Positions 51,601 to 62,675 of a stretch of DNA of 64,000 nucleotides are shown here, piece by piece. The stretch covers positions 8,755,628 through 8,819,627 of the forward strand of contig RPFO01000080.1 in the NCBI GenBank assembly GCA_009746045.1. The letters run 5' to 3'. This stretch comes from Mesostigma viride (lineage: Eukaryota > Streptophyta > Mesostigmatophyceae > Mesostigmatales > Mesostigmataceae). Position 1 is the stretch's first letter. The number at the start of each line of letters is the position of its first letter. The notes under the pieces were generated by a model. That model did no database searches. It saw nothing but the letters and a program-made list of their open reading frames with translations, and was not told the DNA's origin. A program made the translations under genes and the position numbers.

Positions 51601-54600
51601 CGCTGAGCACTAGTTGCGATACGTGCGCGCTGAGCACTAGTTGCGATACGTGCGCGCTGAGCACTGGTTGCGATACGTGCGCGCTGAGCACTGGTTGCGA
51701 TACGTGCGCGCTGAGCACTAGTTGCGATACGTGCGCGCTGAGCACTGGTTGCGATACGTGCGCTGAGCACTGGTTGCGATACGTGCGCGCTGAGCACTAG
51801 TTGCGATACGTGCGCGCTGAGCACTGGTTGCGATACGTGCGCGCTGAGCACTAGTTGCGATACGTGCGCGCTGAGCACTAGTTGCGATACGTGCGCGCTG
51901 AGCACTAGTTGCGATACGTGCGCGCTGAGCACTAGTTGCGATACGTGCGCGCTGAGCACTAGTTGCGATACGTGCGCGCTGAGCACTGGTTGCGATACGT
52001 GCGCGCTGAGCACTAGTTGCGATACGTGCGCGCTGAGCACTGGTTGCGATACGTGCGCGCTGAGCACTAGTTGCGATACGTGCGCGCTGAGCACTGGTTG
52101 CGATACGTGCGCGCTGAGCACTGGTTGCGATACGTGCGCGCTGAGCACTAGTTGCGATACGTGCGCGCTGAGCACTGGTTGCGATACGTGCGCGCTGAGC
52201 ACTAGTTGCGATACGTGCGCTGAGCACTAGTTGCGATACGTGCGCTGAGCACTAGTTGCGATACGTGCGCGCTGAGCACTGGTTGCGATACGTGCGCGCT
52301 GAGCACTGGTTGCGATACGTGCGCGCTGAGCACTAGTTGCGATACGTGCGCGCTGAGCACTGGTTGCGATACGTGCGCGCTGAGCACTAGTTGCGATACG
52401 TGCGCGCTGAGCACTAGTTGCGATACGTGCGCGCTGAGCACTGGTTGCGATACGTGCGCGCTGAGCACTAGTTGCGATACGTGCGCGCTGAGCACTAGTT
52501 GCGATACGTGCGCGCTGAGCACTGGTTGCGATACGTGCGCGCTGAGCACTAGTTGCGATACGTGCGCGCTGAGCACTAGTTGCGATACGTGCGCGCTGAG
52601 CACTGGTTGCGATACGTGCGCGCTGAGCACTAGTTGCGATACGTGCGCGCTGAGCACTAGTTGCGATACGTGCGCGCTGAGCACTAGTTGCGATACGTGC
52701 GCGCTGAGCACTAGTTGCGATACGTGCGCGCTGAGCACTAGTTGCGATACGTGCGCGCTGAGCACTAGTTGCGATACGTGCGCGCTGAGCACTGGTTGCG
52801 ATACGTGCGCGCTGAGCACTAGTTGCGATACGTGCCGCTGAGCACTAGTTGCGATACGTGCGCGCTGAGCACTAGTTGCGATACGTGCGCTGAGCACTAG
52901 TTGCGATACGTGCGCGCTGAGCACTAGTTGCGATACGTGCGCGCTGAGCACTAGTTGCGATACGTGCGCGCTGAGCACTAGTTGCGATACGTGCGCGCTG
53001 AGCACTGGTTGCGATACGTGCGCGCTGAGCACTAGTTGCGATACGTGCGCGCTGAGCACTAGTTGCGATACGTGCGCGCTGAGCACTGGTTGCGATACGT
53101 GCGCGCTGAGCACTAGTTGCGATACGTGCGCGCTGAGCACTAGTTGCGATACGTGCGCGCTGAGCACTGGTTGCGATACGTGCGCGCTGAGCACTAGTTG
53201 CGATACGTGCGCGCTGAGCACTGGTTGCGATACGTGCGCGCTGAGCACTAGTTGCGATACGTGCGCGCTGAGCACTAGTTGCGATACGTGCGCGCTGAGC
53301 ACTGGTTGCGATACGTGCGCGCTGAGCACTAGTTGCGATACGTGCGCGCTGAGCACTAGTTGCGATACGTGCGCGCTGAGCACTAGTTGCGATACGTGCG
53401 CGCTGAGCACTAGTTGCGATACGTGCGCGCTGAGCACTAGTTGCGATACGTGCGCGCTGAGCACTAGTTGCGATACGTGCGCGCTGAGCACTAGTTGCGA
53501 TACGTGCGCGCTGAGCACTGGTTGCGATACGTGCGCGCTGAGCACTGGTTGCGATACGTGCGCGCTGAGCACTAGTTGCGATACGTGCGCGCTGAGCACT
53601 GGTTGCGATACGTGCGCGCTGAGCACTAGTTGCGATACGTGCGCGCTGAGCACTGGTTGCGATACGTGCGCGCTGAGCACTAGTTGCGATACGTGCGCGC
53701 TGAGCACTAGTTGCGATACGTGCGCGCTGAGCACTAGTTGCGATACGTGCGCTGAGCACTAGTTGCGATACGTGCGCGCTGAGCACTGGTTGCGATACGT
53801 GCGCGCTGAGCACTGGTTGCGATACGTGCGCGCTGAGCACTAGTTGCGATACGTGCGCGCTGAGCACTAGTTGCGATACGTGCGCGCTGAGCACTGGTTG
53901 CGATACGTGCGCGCTGAGCACTGGTTGCGATACGTGCGCGCTGAGCACTGGTTGCGATACGTGCGCGCTGAGCACTAGTTGCGATACGTGCGCGCTGAGC
54001 ACTGGTTGCGATACGTGCGCGCTGAGCACTAGTTGCGATACGTGCGCGCTGAGCACTAGTTGCGATACGTGCGCGCTGAGCACTGGTTGCGATACGTGCG
54101 CGCTGAGCACTAGTTGCGATACGTGCGCGCTGAGCACTAGTTGCGATACGTGCGCGCTGAGCACTGGTTGCGATACGTGCGCTGAGCACTGGTTGCGATA
54201 CGTGCGCGCTGAGCACTAGTTGCGATACGTGCGCGCTGAGCACTAGTTGCGATACGTGCGCGCTGAGCACTGGTTGCGATACGTGCGCGCTGAGCACTAG
54301 TTGCGATACGTGCGCGCTGAGCACTAGTTGCGATACGTGCGCGCTGAGCACTAGTTGCGATACGTGCGCGCTGAGCACTAGTTGCGATACGTGCGCGCTG
54401 AGCACTAGTTGCGATACGTGCGCGCTGAGCACTAGTTGCGATACGTGCGCGCTGAGCACTAGTTGCGATACGTGCGCGCTGAGCACTAGTTGCGATACGT
54501 GCGCGCTGAGCACTAGTTGCGATACGTGCGCGCTGAGCACTAGTTGCGATACGTGCGCGCTGAGCACTAGTTGCGATACGTGCGCGCTGAGCACTGGTTG

Positions 54601-57600
54601 CGATACGTGCGCGCTGAGCACTAGTTGCGATACGTGCGCGCTGAGCACTAGTTGCGATACGTGCGCGCTGAGCACTAGTTGCGATACGTGCGCGCTGAGC
54701 ACTGGTTGCGATACGTGCGCGCTGAGCACTAGTTGCGATACGTGCGCGCTGAGCACTAGTTGCGATACGTGCGCGCTGAGCACTGGTTGCGATACGTGCG
54801 CGCTGAGCACTGGTTGCGATACGTGCGCGCTGAGCACTAGTTGCGATACGTGCGCGCTGAGCACTGGTTGCGATACGTGCGCGCTGAGCACTAGTTGCGA
54901 TACGTGCGCGCTGAGCACTGGTTGCGATACGTGCGCGCTGAGCACTGGTTGCGATACGTGCGCGCTGAGCACTAGTTGCGATACGTGTGCGCTGAGCACT
55001 AGTTGCGATACGTGCGCGCTGAGCACTAGTTGCGATACGTGCGCGCTGAGCACTAGTTGCGATACGTGCGCGCTGAGCACTGGTTGCGATACGTGCGCGC
55101 TGAGCACTGGTTGCGATACGTGCGCGCTGAGCACTAGTTGCGATACGTGCGCGCTGAGCACTAGTTGCGATACGTGCGCTGAGCACTAGTTGCGATACGT
55201 GCGCGCTGAGCACTGGTTGCGATACGTGCGCGCTGAGCACTAGTTGCGATACGTGCGCGCTGAGCACTAGTTGCGATACGTGCGCGCTGAGCACTAGTTG
55301 CGATACGTGTGCGCTGAGCACTAGTTGCGATGCGCGCTGAGCACTAGTTGCGATACGTGCGCGCTGAGCACTGGTTGCGATACGTGCGCGCTGAGCACTA
55401 GTTGCGATACGTGCGCGCTGAGCACTGGTTGCGATACGTGCGCGCTGAGCACTAGTTGCGATACGTGCGCGCTGAGCACTAGTTGCGATACGTGCGCTGA
55501 GCACTGGTTGCGATACGTGCGCGCTGAGCACTAGTTGCGATACGTGCGCGCTGAGCACTGGTTGCGATACGTGCGCGCTGAGCACTAGTTGCGATACGTG
55601 CGCGCTGAGCACTGGTTGCGATACGTGCGCGCTGAGCACTAGTTGCGATACGTGCGCGCTGAGCACTGGTTGCGATACGTGCGCTGAGCACTGGTTGCGA
55701 TACGTGCGCGCTGAGCACTGGTTGCGATACGTGCGCGCTGAGCACTGGTTGCGATACGTGCGCGCTGAGCACTAGTTGCGATACGTGCGCGCTGAGCACT
55801 AGTTGCGATACGTGTGCGCTGAGCACTAGTTGCGATACGTGCGCGCTGAGCACTAGTTGCGATACGTGCGCGCTGAGCACTGGTTGCGATACGTGCGCGC
55901 TGAGCACTAGTTGCGATACGTGCGCGCTGAGCACTGGTTGCGATACGTGCGCGCTGAGCACTGGTTGCGATACGTGCGCTGAGCACTAGTTGCGATACGT
56001 GCGCTGAGCACTAGTTGCGATACGTGCGCGCTGAGCACTGGTTGCGATACGTGCGCGCTGAGCACTAGTTGCGATACGTGCGCGCTGAGCACTGGTTGCG
56101 ATACGTGCGCGCTGAGCACTAGTTGCGATACGTGCGCGCTGAGCACTGGTTGCGATACGTGCGCGCTGAGCACTAGTTGCGATACGTGCGCGCTGAGCAC
56201 TGGTTGCGATACGTGCGCTGAGCACTGGTTGCGATACGTGCGCGCTGAGCACTGGTTGCGATACGTGCGCGCTGAGCACTGGTTGCGATACGTGCGCGCT
56301 GAGCACTAGTTGCGATACGTGCGCGCTGAGCACTAGTTGCGATACGTGCGCGCTGAGCACTAGTTGCGATACGTGCGCTGAGCACTAGTTGCGATACGTG
56401 CGCGCTGAGCACTAGTTGCGATACGTGCGCTGAGCACTAGTTGCGATACGTGCGCGCTGAGCACTGGTTGCGATACGTGCGCGCTGAGCGCTGGTTGCGA
56501 TACGTGCGCTGAGCACTAGTTGCGATACGTGCGCGCTGAGCACTAGTTGCGATACGTGCGCGCTGAGCACTAGTTGCGATACGTGCGCGCTGAGCACTAG
56601 TTGCGATACGTGCGCGCTGAGCACTAGTTGCGATACGTGCGCGCTGAGCACTAGTTGCGATACGTGCGCGCTGAGCACTAGTTGCGATACGTGCGCGCTG
56701 AGCACTAGTTGCGATACGTGCGCGCTGAGCACTAGTTGCGATACGTGCGCGCTGAGCACTAGTTGCGATACGTGCGCGCTGAGCACTGGTTGCGATACGT
56801 GCGCTGAGCACTGGTTGCGATACGTGCGCGCTGAGCGCTAGTTGCGATACGTGCGCGCTGAGCACTAGTTGCGATACGTGCGCGCTGAGCACTAGTTGCG
56901 ATACGTGCGCTGAGCACTGGTTGCGATACGTGCGCGCTGAGCACTGGTTGCGATACGTGCGCTGAGCACTGGTTGCGATACGTGCGCGCTGAGCACTAGT
57001 TGCGATACGTGCGCTGAGCACTAGTTGCGATACGTGCGCGCTGAGCACTGGTTGCGATACGTGCGCGCTGAGCACTAGTTGCGATACGTGCGCGCTGAGC
57101 ACTAGTTGCGATACGTGCGCGCTGAGCACTAGTTGCGATACGTGCGCGCTGAGCACTAGTTGCGATACGTGCGCGCTGAGCGCTAGTTGCGATACGTGCG
57201 CGCTGAGCACTAGTTGCGATACGTGCGCGCTGAGCACTAGTTGCGATACGTGCGCGCTGAGCACTAGTTGCGATACGTGCGCGCTGAGCACTAGTTGCGA
57301 TACGTGCGCGCTGAGCACTAGTTGCGATACGTGCGCGCTGAGCACTAGTTGCGATACGTGCGCGCTGAGCACTGGTTGCGATACGTGCGCGCTGAGCACT
57401 AGTTGCGATACGTGCGCGCTGAGCACTAGTTGCGATACGTGCGCGCTGAGCACTGGTTGCGATACGTGCGCGCTGAGCACTAGTTGCGATACGTGCGCGC
57501 TGAGCACTAGTTGCGATACGTGCGCGCTGAGCACTAGTTGCGATACGTGCGCGCTGAGCACTAGTTGCGATACGTGCGCGCTGAGCACTAGTTGCGATAC

Positions 57601-58432
57601 GTGCGCGCTGAGCACTAGTTGCGATACGTGCGCGCTGAGCACTGGTTGCGATACGTGCGCGCTGAGCACTAGTTGCGATACGTGCAATGCTCTGGGCAAG
57701 TTTGTCAACACTGTTATAGCTCGCACGGTGGGCGCCGGCATCATGCAAGAATGGCGTGAGCTGTTCTATTCTGTTCTCCGAGCTAGCTCGAAACCTAGCC
57801 CTAACATTGTCGCCTATTTTTTGCGTGATCCATAGTGCCACAGGCGCTTCACTCTTCCGCTATTGAACGAAGCAGAACTAATGGTTTACGCATGTGGACC
57901 ACCTCCACCTTCTGACACGGGATGCAATGCCGTGTCAGGGTACGATTCAGGCATTAATTGTGCAATGTATTCTACAAAAAGAGTGCGCTCAAAATGGTTG
58001 AAAGACGGTAAGAAAGCTGGTCAACGGCGTGGTTGCCATGGATACCTGAATAAATTGTTGCGTTGCATGTGCATGAGTGCCGGACGCGAGTGCAGGCCCT
58101 ACCAACAGACCAATGCCCCAGCAGCCGGGTACCGTGAGCCCTAGCTTCCTCTGTTGCAGGCGGCGACCATCCCCACTCCTCAGAGGGACGCCTGCCCTTG
58201 TCGTGCGTGCTGCTGAGCGTCGCTGCTCTCTGATGGTGCTTGCGCTTGTTCTTCGGCTGGTGCTTGTGCTGGTGTGTGTGCTGGTGTCGCATGCAGGTGA
58301 CGGTGCTGGTGGTGGGCGCTCTGGGCGGCCGGCTGGACCACGAGATGGGCAACCTGCACGTGCTCTTCCAGTTCCCCCACCTGCGCGTCGTGCTGCTTGA
58401 CGACCTCAACCTGGTCACCCTGCTCATGCCAG
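39650..58432 (+). CDS. Thiamin pyrophosphokinase, 5 exons seen, 3' end not found
   Basis: Exons 39650-39821, 41392-41488, 42589-42661, 43176-43274 and 58297-58432 join in frame with GT-AG borders. The product follows eukaryotic TPK: MLLILNHTLPKY, RICGDGGANRLYDMAP (ADGGANRLYD motif), DVLIGDLDSVRKEV (GDxDS), SGDVDTNDMHKCMTYI (the D-x-TD substrate/metal region) and VVGALGGRLDHEMGNLHVL (GGRxDH). The enzyme transfers pyrophosphate from ATP to thiamin to make the cofactor thiamin diphosphate, normally in the cytosol. Start MARAAEGTLEHV is the first Met in frame. The C-terminal thiamin-binding domain (about 90 residues) has no recognisable exon before 64000. Either further exons lie beyond, or the gene is truncated. 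Intron 4 is 15,022 bp and holds the 27-bp satellite. Confidence 0.9.
40456..40526. repeat. Two-copy 39-bp duplication in TPK intron 1
   Basis: CATCAAGCTCACATAGCTAC followed by ATTGYGCAAGAC occurs at 40456 and 40495. The rest of the intron (39822-41391) shows only short chance frames. Confidence 0.88.
41487..41586 (+). repeat. 17-bp minisatellite starting at the TPK exon-2 splice donor, about 5.5 units
   Basis: The unit GGTGGGTGGCRCCTGGT starts with the donor itself (exon end ...AGATG, intron GTGGGTGGC). It repeats through intron 2 to 41586, so GTGGGT donor-like sites recur every 17 bp. Confidence 0.9.
42713..42826 (+). other. A/T-richer coding-like island in TPK intron 3
   Basis: A frame reads KSLHVVRLAKQMGEPQ then LVIHTGYPNFNMYVLVPRLV and a stop, in clearly less GC-rich sequence than its surroundings. 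It may be a fragment of an inserted element or foreign gene. No family was recognised. Confidence 0.35.
43760..44306 (+). other. Less GC-rich, coding-like segment left of the satellite
   Basis: Open pieces such as SKIHGGLNVQVMSVDSARN, GKNAIAVATIYQTKPWRKL (stop 43992) and SKLKKLTQLCMTSGPKSR... LELKNLPEIPRTM (43976-44138) appear in different frames. Composition matches the segment right of the array (57686-58080), so both may belong to one insertion split by the satellite. Function unknown. Confidence 0.4.
44307..57685. repeat. 13.4-kb satellite of 27-bp units (with 25-bp variants) inside TPK intron 4
   Basis: About 500 head-to-tail units of GAGCACTAGTTGCGATACGT followed by GCGCGCT (27 bp). 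Two frequent variants are ACTAGT versus ACTGGT, and loss of one CG giving 25-bp units. Rare variants are GCGCTAGT, GTGCCCGC, GTGTGCGC and TTGTGAT. Because 27 is a multiple of three, runs of intact units stay open: minus-strand SAHVSQLVL and ARIATSAQR, plus-strand STSCDTCAL. The 25-bp units break each frame, so these are not protein genes. No spacer diversity, leader or cas-like genes exist, so it is not a CRISPR array. Confidence 0.98.
57686..58080 (+). other. Coding-like segment right of the satellite
   Basis: The satellite's open plus-strand frame (STSCDTC) runs without a stop into NALGKFVNTVIARTVGAG, MQEWRELFYSVLRASSKP and a TAG near 57835. A second frame (57863-58144, MNEAELMVYACGPPPPSD...) follows. 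On the minus strand, 57841 leftward is open into the array too. No domain was recognised. It lies inside intron 4 of TPK. Confidence 0.4.
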
Positions 58433-58439
58433 GTAGGCG

Positions 58440-58483
58440 CACGTGCACGCACGCGCGCGCGCACACACACACACACACACACA
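58440..58483. repeat. (GC)n/(AC)n microsatellite
   Basis: ACGCGCGCGCGC followed by about 11 AC units, just after the donor of TPK exon 5. Confidence 0.93.
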
Positions 58484-59095
58484 TGATCTTAACAGGCCCT
58501 GACCGCCCCTAACAGAAACTGCCCTGCCGCCTCTGCCATCCCCTGGCCCCGCGTGTGTTGGACCACCGCCGCTGGTCCCTTCTGTGGTTGCGGGGTCATG
58601 GGCAGTGGATGTCGCCACTGTCGATGACTGCACGTTTATTCCAAGGTTGCCACGGCATTAGTGCATTTCTCTTGTTAAGCACACGGTGGCTTCATTCACT
58701 GTGGGATATCGCGAATGTGGGGGCCTGAGGTTGCCGTCCCTGGTGTTGTTCACACCACATGGGGGGGCCAGATGCATGTGCCTGGGACACTTCTGTCGCA
58801 TGCCACCGGTCATGCTTGTGCCCTTATGAACCACAAGGCCCTGTTTGGCATCAAGGGGGCGCGTGTGTCTTCACGTTGTCATCTGGTTTCAGGGACGCTC
58901 ATGTGGCACCCCCAGCCGCTCTACGCACCTGGTTGACAGTGACCTTCGTGCCTTTTGGGAGGCAATCATATTATCTGATAGTTTCAGTATGTTGTTACAT
59001 ATATATACATTGTTATATGTTTTGTTACTTGTTCGTTTAAATCCCCATCATGCAGCATCGGCAGGCTTCGCTCCATGTTTTTTGCTAACGAACCG
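58484..59095. other. Presumed TPK intron or 3' flank, no exon recognised
   Basis: The stretch was read for the expected C-terminal TPK motifs (GLKW-like, LVSTSN-like) without success. It turns AT-rich from about 58960 (ATATATATAC near 58999). Confidence 0.45.
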
Positions 59096-59252
59096 CGTGC
59101 GGTCGTGTGTGACCGCCGACGGCCGGATTTTGGAGCCCGCGGTCACACATGACCGCCGGAATTTGGTGGCTGCGGTCACACATGACCGCGGGATTTCGGT
59201 GACCGCGGTCGCAGGCAGGCTGCGGTCACAGGTCTGGTCTTGTGACCGTAGC
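59096..59252. repeat. Cluster of GGTCA/TGACC inverted repeats
   Basis: GCGGTCACACATGACCGC occurs twice exactly (59139-59156 and 59172-59189). A close version GCGGTCGTGTGTGACCGC lies at 59099-59116, GACCGCGGTC at 59201-59210, and a wider pair GCGGTCACA...TGTGACCGT at 59222-59249. Spacing between the first three is about 40 and 33 bp. Each can form a hairpin or a symmetric protein-binding site. Confidence 0.85.
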
Positions 59253-60947
59253 CACGTCTGGCAGCAGGTTGTGGGTCCATCGGCCGGTCAGTGGTCTGTC
59301 AGGTAACTTCTCGGGAGCTGTAAAGGTTTTGTCAGAATCAGATTTTGGAATCGGGTTTACTCGACATGGTAGGTAGGTATTTCGTAGTTACCACTAAAAA
59401 GATGTCAGTTAGAAATTCGGCTCTAGTCTGTTTTCAGGTCTAGACAGCAGCGACGTTGAGGACCTACCTATCTTAGGGCTTCCGCGTTTCAAAATACCTC
59501 ATATAAATGAATTCCCTGCGTTCTTGACAGCGCGGGAAGTCATTGGTGGCTGACGACATCGAGAACATTATGCTCGTTCTCTAGATCGACCCCGGGGATT
59601 AGCAGCGTGATAATCGCTATAAAAAACGGAACAAAATAACAATCTTTATGTCTAGGTAGCGCTGCTATAATGGGTGGGGACTAAGCTTGCCCTAGCATTA
59701 AATACGAACATGTCGGGTACAGACAAATCGAACATGGCCAGCAAGAATTAAAAAACGTCTATTAAAATCACTAAGCTCCCAAGAAGACCAGCATTTGATT
59801 GAATAAAATAAGTGGAGCCCTGCCGCAAATGCAGCATTTAACAGTGGCCTTAAGGTTTCTCAATCCGCACGCGGAAGCAAGAAGCCTCCAGGGTGGGAGG
59901 GAGGGGAAAGAAACAATTGCAGATCATTGCCTGCCTAGCTTGCTTAAGGCATAGTCTGCCGACACACAAGCTGACATCATCCTAAATTAAGTAACACCGG
60001 CATGCGTCACACGCCGGCCTGAACAGTGCTGAAAACGCCACTACAAGCAATGTGGCCACGCACCCCCAGGCTAGTGAATTAACCGTACAGGTGGTTGTAC
60101 AAGGTTCCCAAGACTGACAAACATAAATCTCGCCCATCGACCCCTTGGGCCGGTCCGAATCCACTATACAATAATTAATCACGACTCACTAAAGAACCCA
60201 AATCAGTCAAAGATTCGTTAAGCAACCAGCCGACCCTACAGGACGCCAGCTAATCTCAGCCGGTGCAACCAAATACGAATCTTTGCAAGCAAGTCGTATA
60301 AAACCTACAATTAATTTTCTCGGACCACTAATTAATAGCCACCGACCCTTATAAACAACCAGGTCATCCAAGGCAAATTCAGGCGAACATGAAACCCTTT
60401 GTACAGATCGAATTAGTCAGCCCATGTCGCAGACAGCCTTCCACATGCAGGCCAAGGCATAGCGGCCCTATCTTTCCCGCATGCGTTAATTAAACTATAT
60501 TCAGAGAAAACCGGGTTTAGGAGTGGCCTCGGCCTCGGGCAGAGCTAAGGGCTTATGTTTGGTATCGTGGCTCATTCCACGAAATTCATCAGGCACAGCT
60601 GGCCGCAGCCCTCCTGACGACACCATGCCTGAAGCAAGGCCTGATTCGGCACCATCGTCAGGCAACTTGCAGCCACCTAGGAATGCGATAGTGTCGGAGC
60701 TAGTCGCTGTTTGGAATCTAACGAGACGAACAGGTGTAAAAGGTCTGGGGCGAGTGGCCATGACTCCTCTTCTGACCCATTGCTCCTTTGATTTTTCTTA
60801 CCCACAATCTTGTGGAAGATGTGGCATTTGGGCGCCGTGATGGCCTTAAGCCTATGCAAGAAGATGCCAAGTGTCTATTAAGTGAGACAACCACAGTGAA
60901 GGATGTATGCTATTGTTTTATGTAGCATTTTCAGTCAAGCAGGTAGG
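59253..60947. other. AT-rich intergenic stretch, no supported gene
   Basis: No domain was recognised on either strand. The overlapping frames 60523-60840 (+) and 60677-60859 / 60501-60761 (-) lie in a GC-richer patch and might be a decayed gene, but nothing identifies them. Confidence 0.45.
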
Positions 60948-61380
60948 ATCGTGGTTCTCTGAACATAGTTTCTTTTTAGTGAGATGGAAGGGTAGCCGCT
61001 ATAGCTAGGTTATTGGGTTCACGTGACATACCTTTTGAGGCCGGTGCAGCCTGATCCGGATCAGTCGTGGCCAAAACTTTGGCCAGTTTTTCTTGGCCAG
61101 GTGGCAGGAGCTACGTTGAGATATAAACCTGCCACTGTCTAGGTTTCTTGGCTCATGGCATAGTGATTAACTAGATCTAGATTCTTTCTCTCGCGCAATA
61201 TGTGACCTAATAGCCCCGGCAGCCTTACGTAAGCTGCCGGCAATTAGAACGCCACATTGCGTCATTTGTTCAGACGCAACATTTGCGTGGCAAAAAAATG
61301 CCGTCCGGGCCAAGGCCGCATGACACGCAAAAAAGGACAAAAACAAACCCACCTAGCTAAGGTCGGCCTCTTTTCTTTTC
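60948..61380 (+). repeat. A1 repeat of the second YR element
   Basis: Near-identical to 9846-10278, with the palindrome at 61216-61240. Small differences include TTTTTAGTG for TTTATAGTG near 60973 and one T fewer in GTTTTTCTTGG. Confidence 0.9.
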
Positions 61381-61467
61381 ACGAGGGCGGCGACAGCAAG
61401 CCAGGGGAAACGAACCTCTGGTTTGACGAACCTGTACTGTCGGAGCCATTTTTGGCCCTGAGCAGCA

Positions 61468-62521
61468 ATGCCGAAGGGGCGCAAAGCTACAGGAGGGCAG
61501 GCAGCGCGCGGGGAGGACGGGACGCCCACACCGCGGGCTGCTGCCGCCAGTCACGCGCCAGTCGCCTTCAGCGCCAAAAAGAAGCAGCTCGCCACTCTGC
61601 TCGCCAAGTGCATCAGCCCCGCAGAGGCGGTGGGGGCAGTCGAGCAGGTCTTCGGTGCCGAGGACTGGGTGACGGACGCCAGCTCGTGGAGCTCGAGCCA
61701 GCTGAAGTCTGTCGTGCAGTTGCTGGCCGATCACGTTGATGTTGGCGACGTGTTGGACGCACGTGACCCAAACGGAACGTTGGTGGCAAAACTGCTGGCC
61801 GTGGCAGATCTCGCGGCGGACGAGGAGGAGGATCAGGCGCTGCCACCAACGACACCTGCGCAGCGAAAAATGGCCAAGCCGAAAGGCGCGGCCAAGGTTT
61901 CGGCAGGTGGGGGGGCTGTCGGAAAGGAAATGAGGGCGAGGTTGGCGACATTCGTTGGGGCACCTCCGGAAACCGAAAATCAGGACGACGAGGAGGACGA
62001 GGAGGGGGAGGTCGCAGCCGAGAAATTCATGCAAGGTTTGAAGGCAGCGCTGGGAGGAATGGAGGGGGCGGGAAGCCACTTCAAGGCCTCGAAAGGGGTG
62101 GCGCTGCCAAGCCGAGCCAAGAGCGTGAAATATCGGGTTTCGGAGCGGGTGCTGCCGGGGGTGTTGGAGGACGCCAGCGACAATGGGATGGGAATCCGGT
62201 CGTGGGTCATGACGGTAAAGCCTGGAAATTGGCGGAACATGGAGAACAGGAAAATTGTCATGAACATTGCATTGGCCATGGACACCCTTCTCAAGGAGCT
62301 GGGCTCAGCAGCCGGGGAGCTTGTGGGCATGGAGTACCTAATGAGGGTGGTGGCGGCCTTGCTGCAGGTGGAGGGCAAGGAGGGGGGGGTGGAAGGTGGC
62401 CAGCCACCTCCTGCCATTGGGGGAGGAGGCTGCACTGTCAGCCACCCCGGCTGTCAAGGCAGCTCTCCAAACTGCCATCCTCTTGGACAAGCTCAGCAAG
62501 GCTCAACAAGTAGGGAAATAG
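61468..62521 (+). pseudogene. gag-like ORF1 of the second YR copy, same G8 frame problem
   Basis: MPKGRKATGGQAARGEDG onward, differing from the first copy at only a few residues (e.g. VADVLDAC versus VGDVLDAR). The open frame formally runs to 62793, but beyond the G8 run near 62382-62389 the plausible coding (EEAALSATPAVKAAL...) is again in the next frame and ends at TAG 62519-62521. Confidence 0.7.
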
Positions 62522-62675
62522 AATCCCAGCGGGACCGCTCCCTTTTCCCGCTGCCATACCCACTTAGGCCAGCGTACACCGCGTGGGGCAGGGTGAGATC
62601 GGCACGCCGGCGACAGCGTGCCACGCGCCGCCACCGCGAGTACACACTGCAATGCAAGGTAGTGCGTTGGCTTAA

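Noticed and set aside
44307-57685. Dozens of long open frames with SAHVSQLVL / ARIATSAQR repeats (up to 510 codons)
   Set aside because: They result from a 27-bp unit (a multiple of three) being open in several frames. They stop wherever 25-bp units occur and differ between neighbours, so they are not genes.
44307-57685. CRISPR array
   Set aside because: Units are contiguous with no unique spacers, and the genomic context is eukaryotic.
58715-59306. Further TPK exons after 58432
   Set aside because: The short frames here do not match the C-terminal TPK motifs, and no donor/acceptor pair in the correct phase (phase 1) gave a sensible continuation.
60501-60859. A small gene in the GC-richer patch before the second YR element
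   Set aside because: Frames overlap on both strands, none has a recognisable domain, and there is no sign of which would be real.
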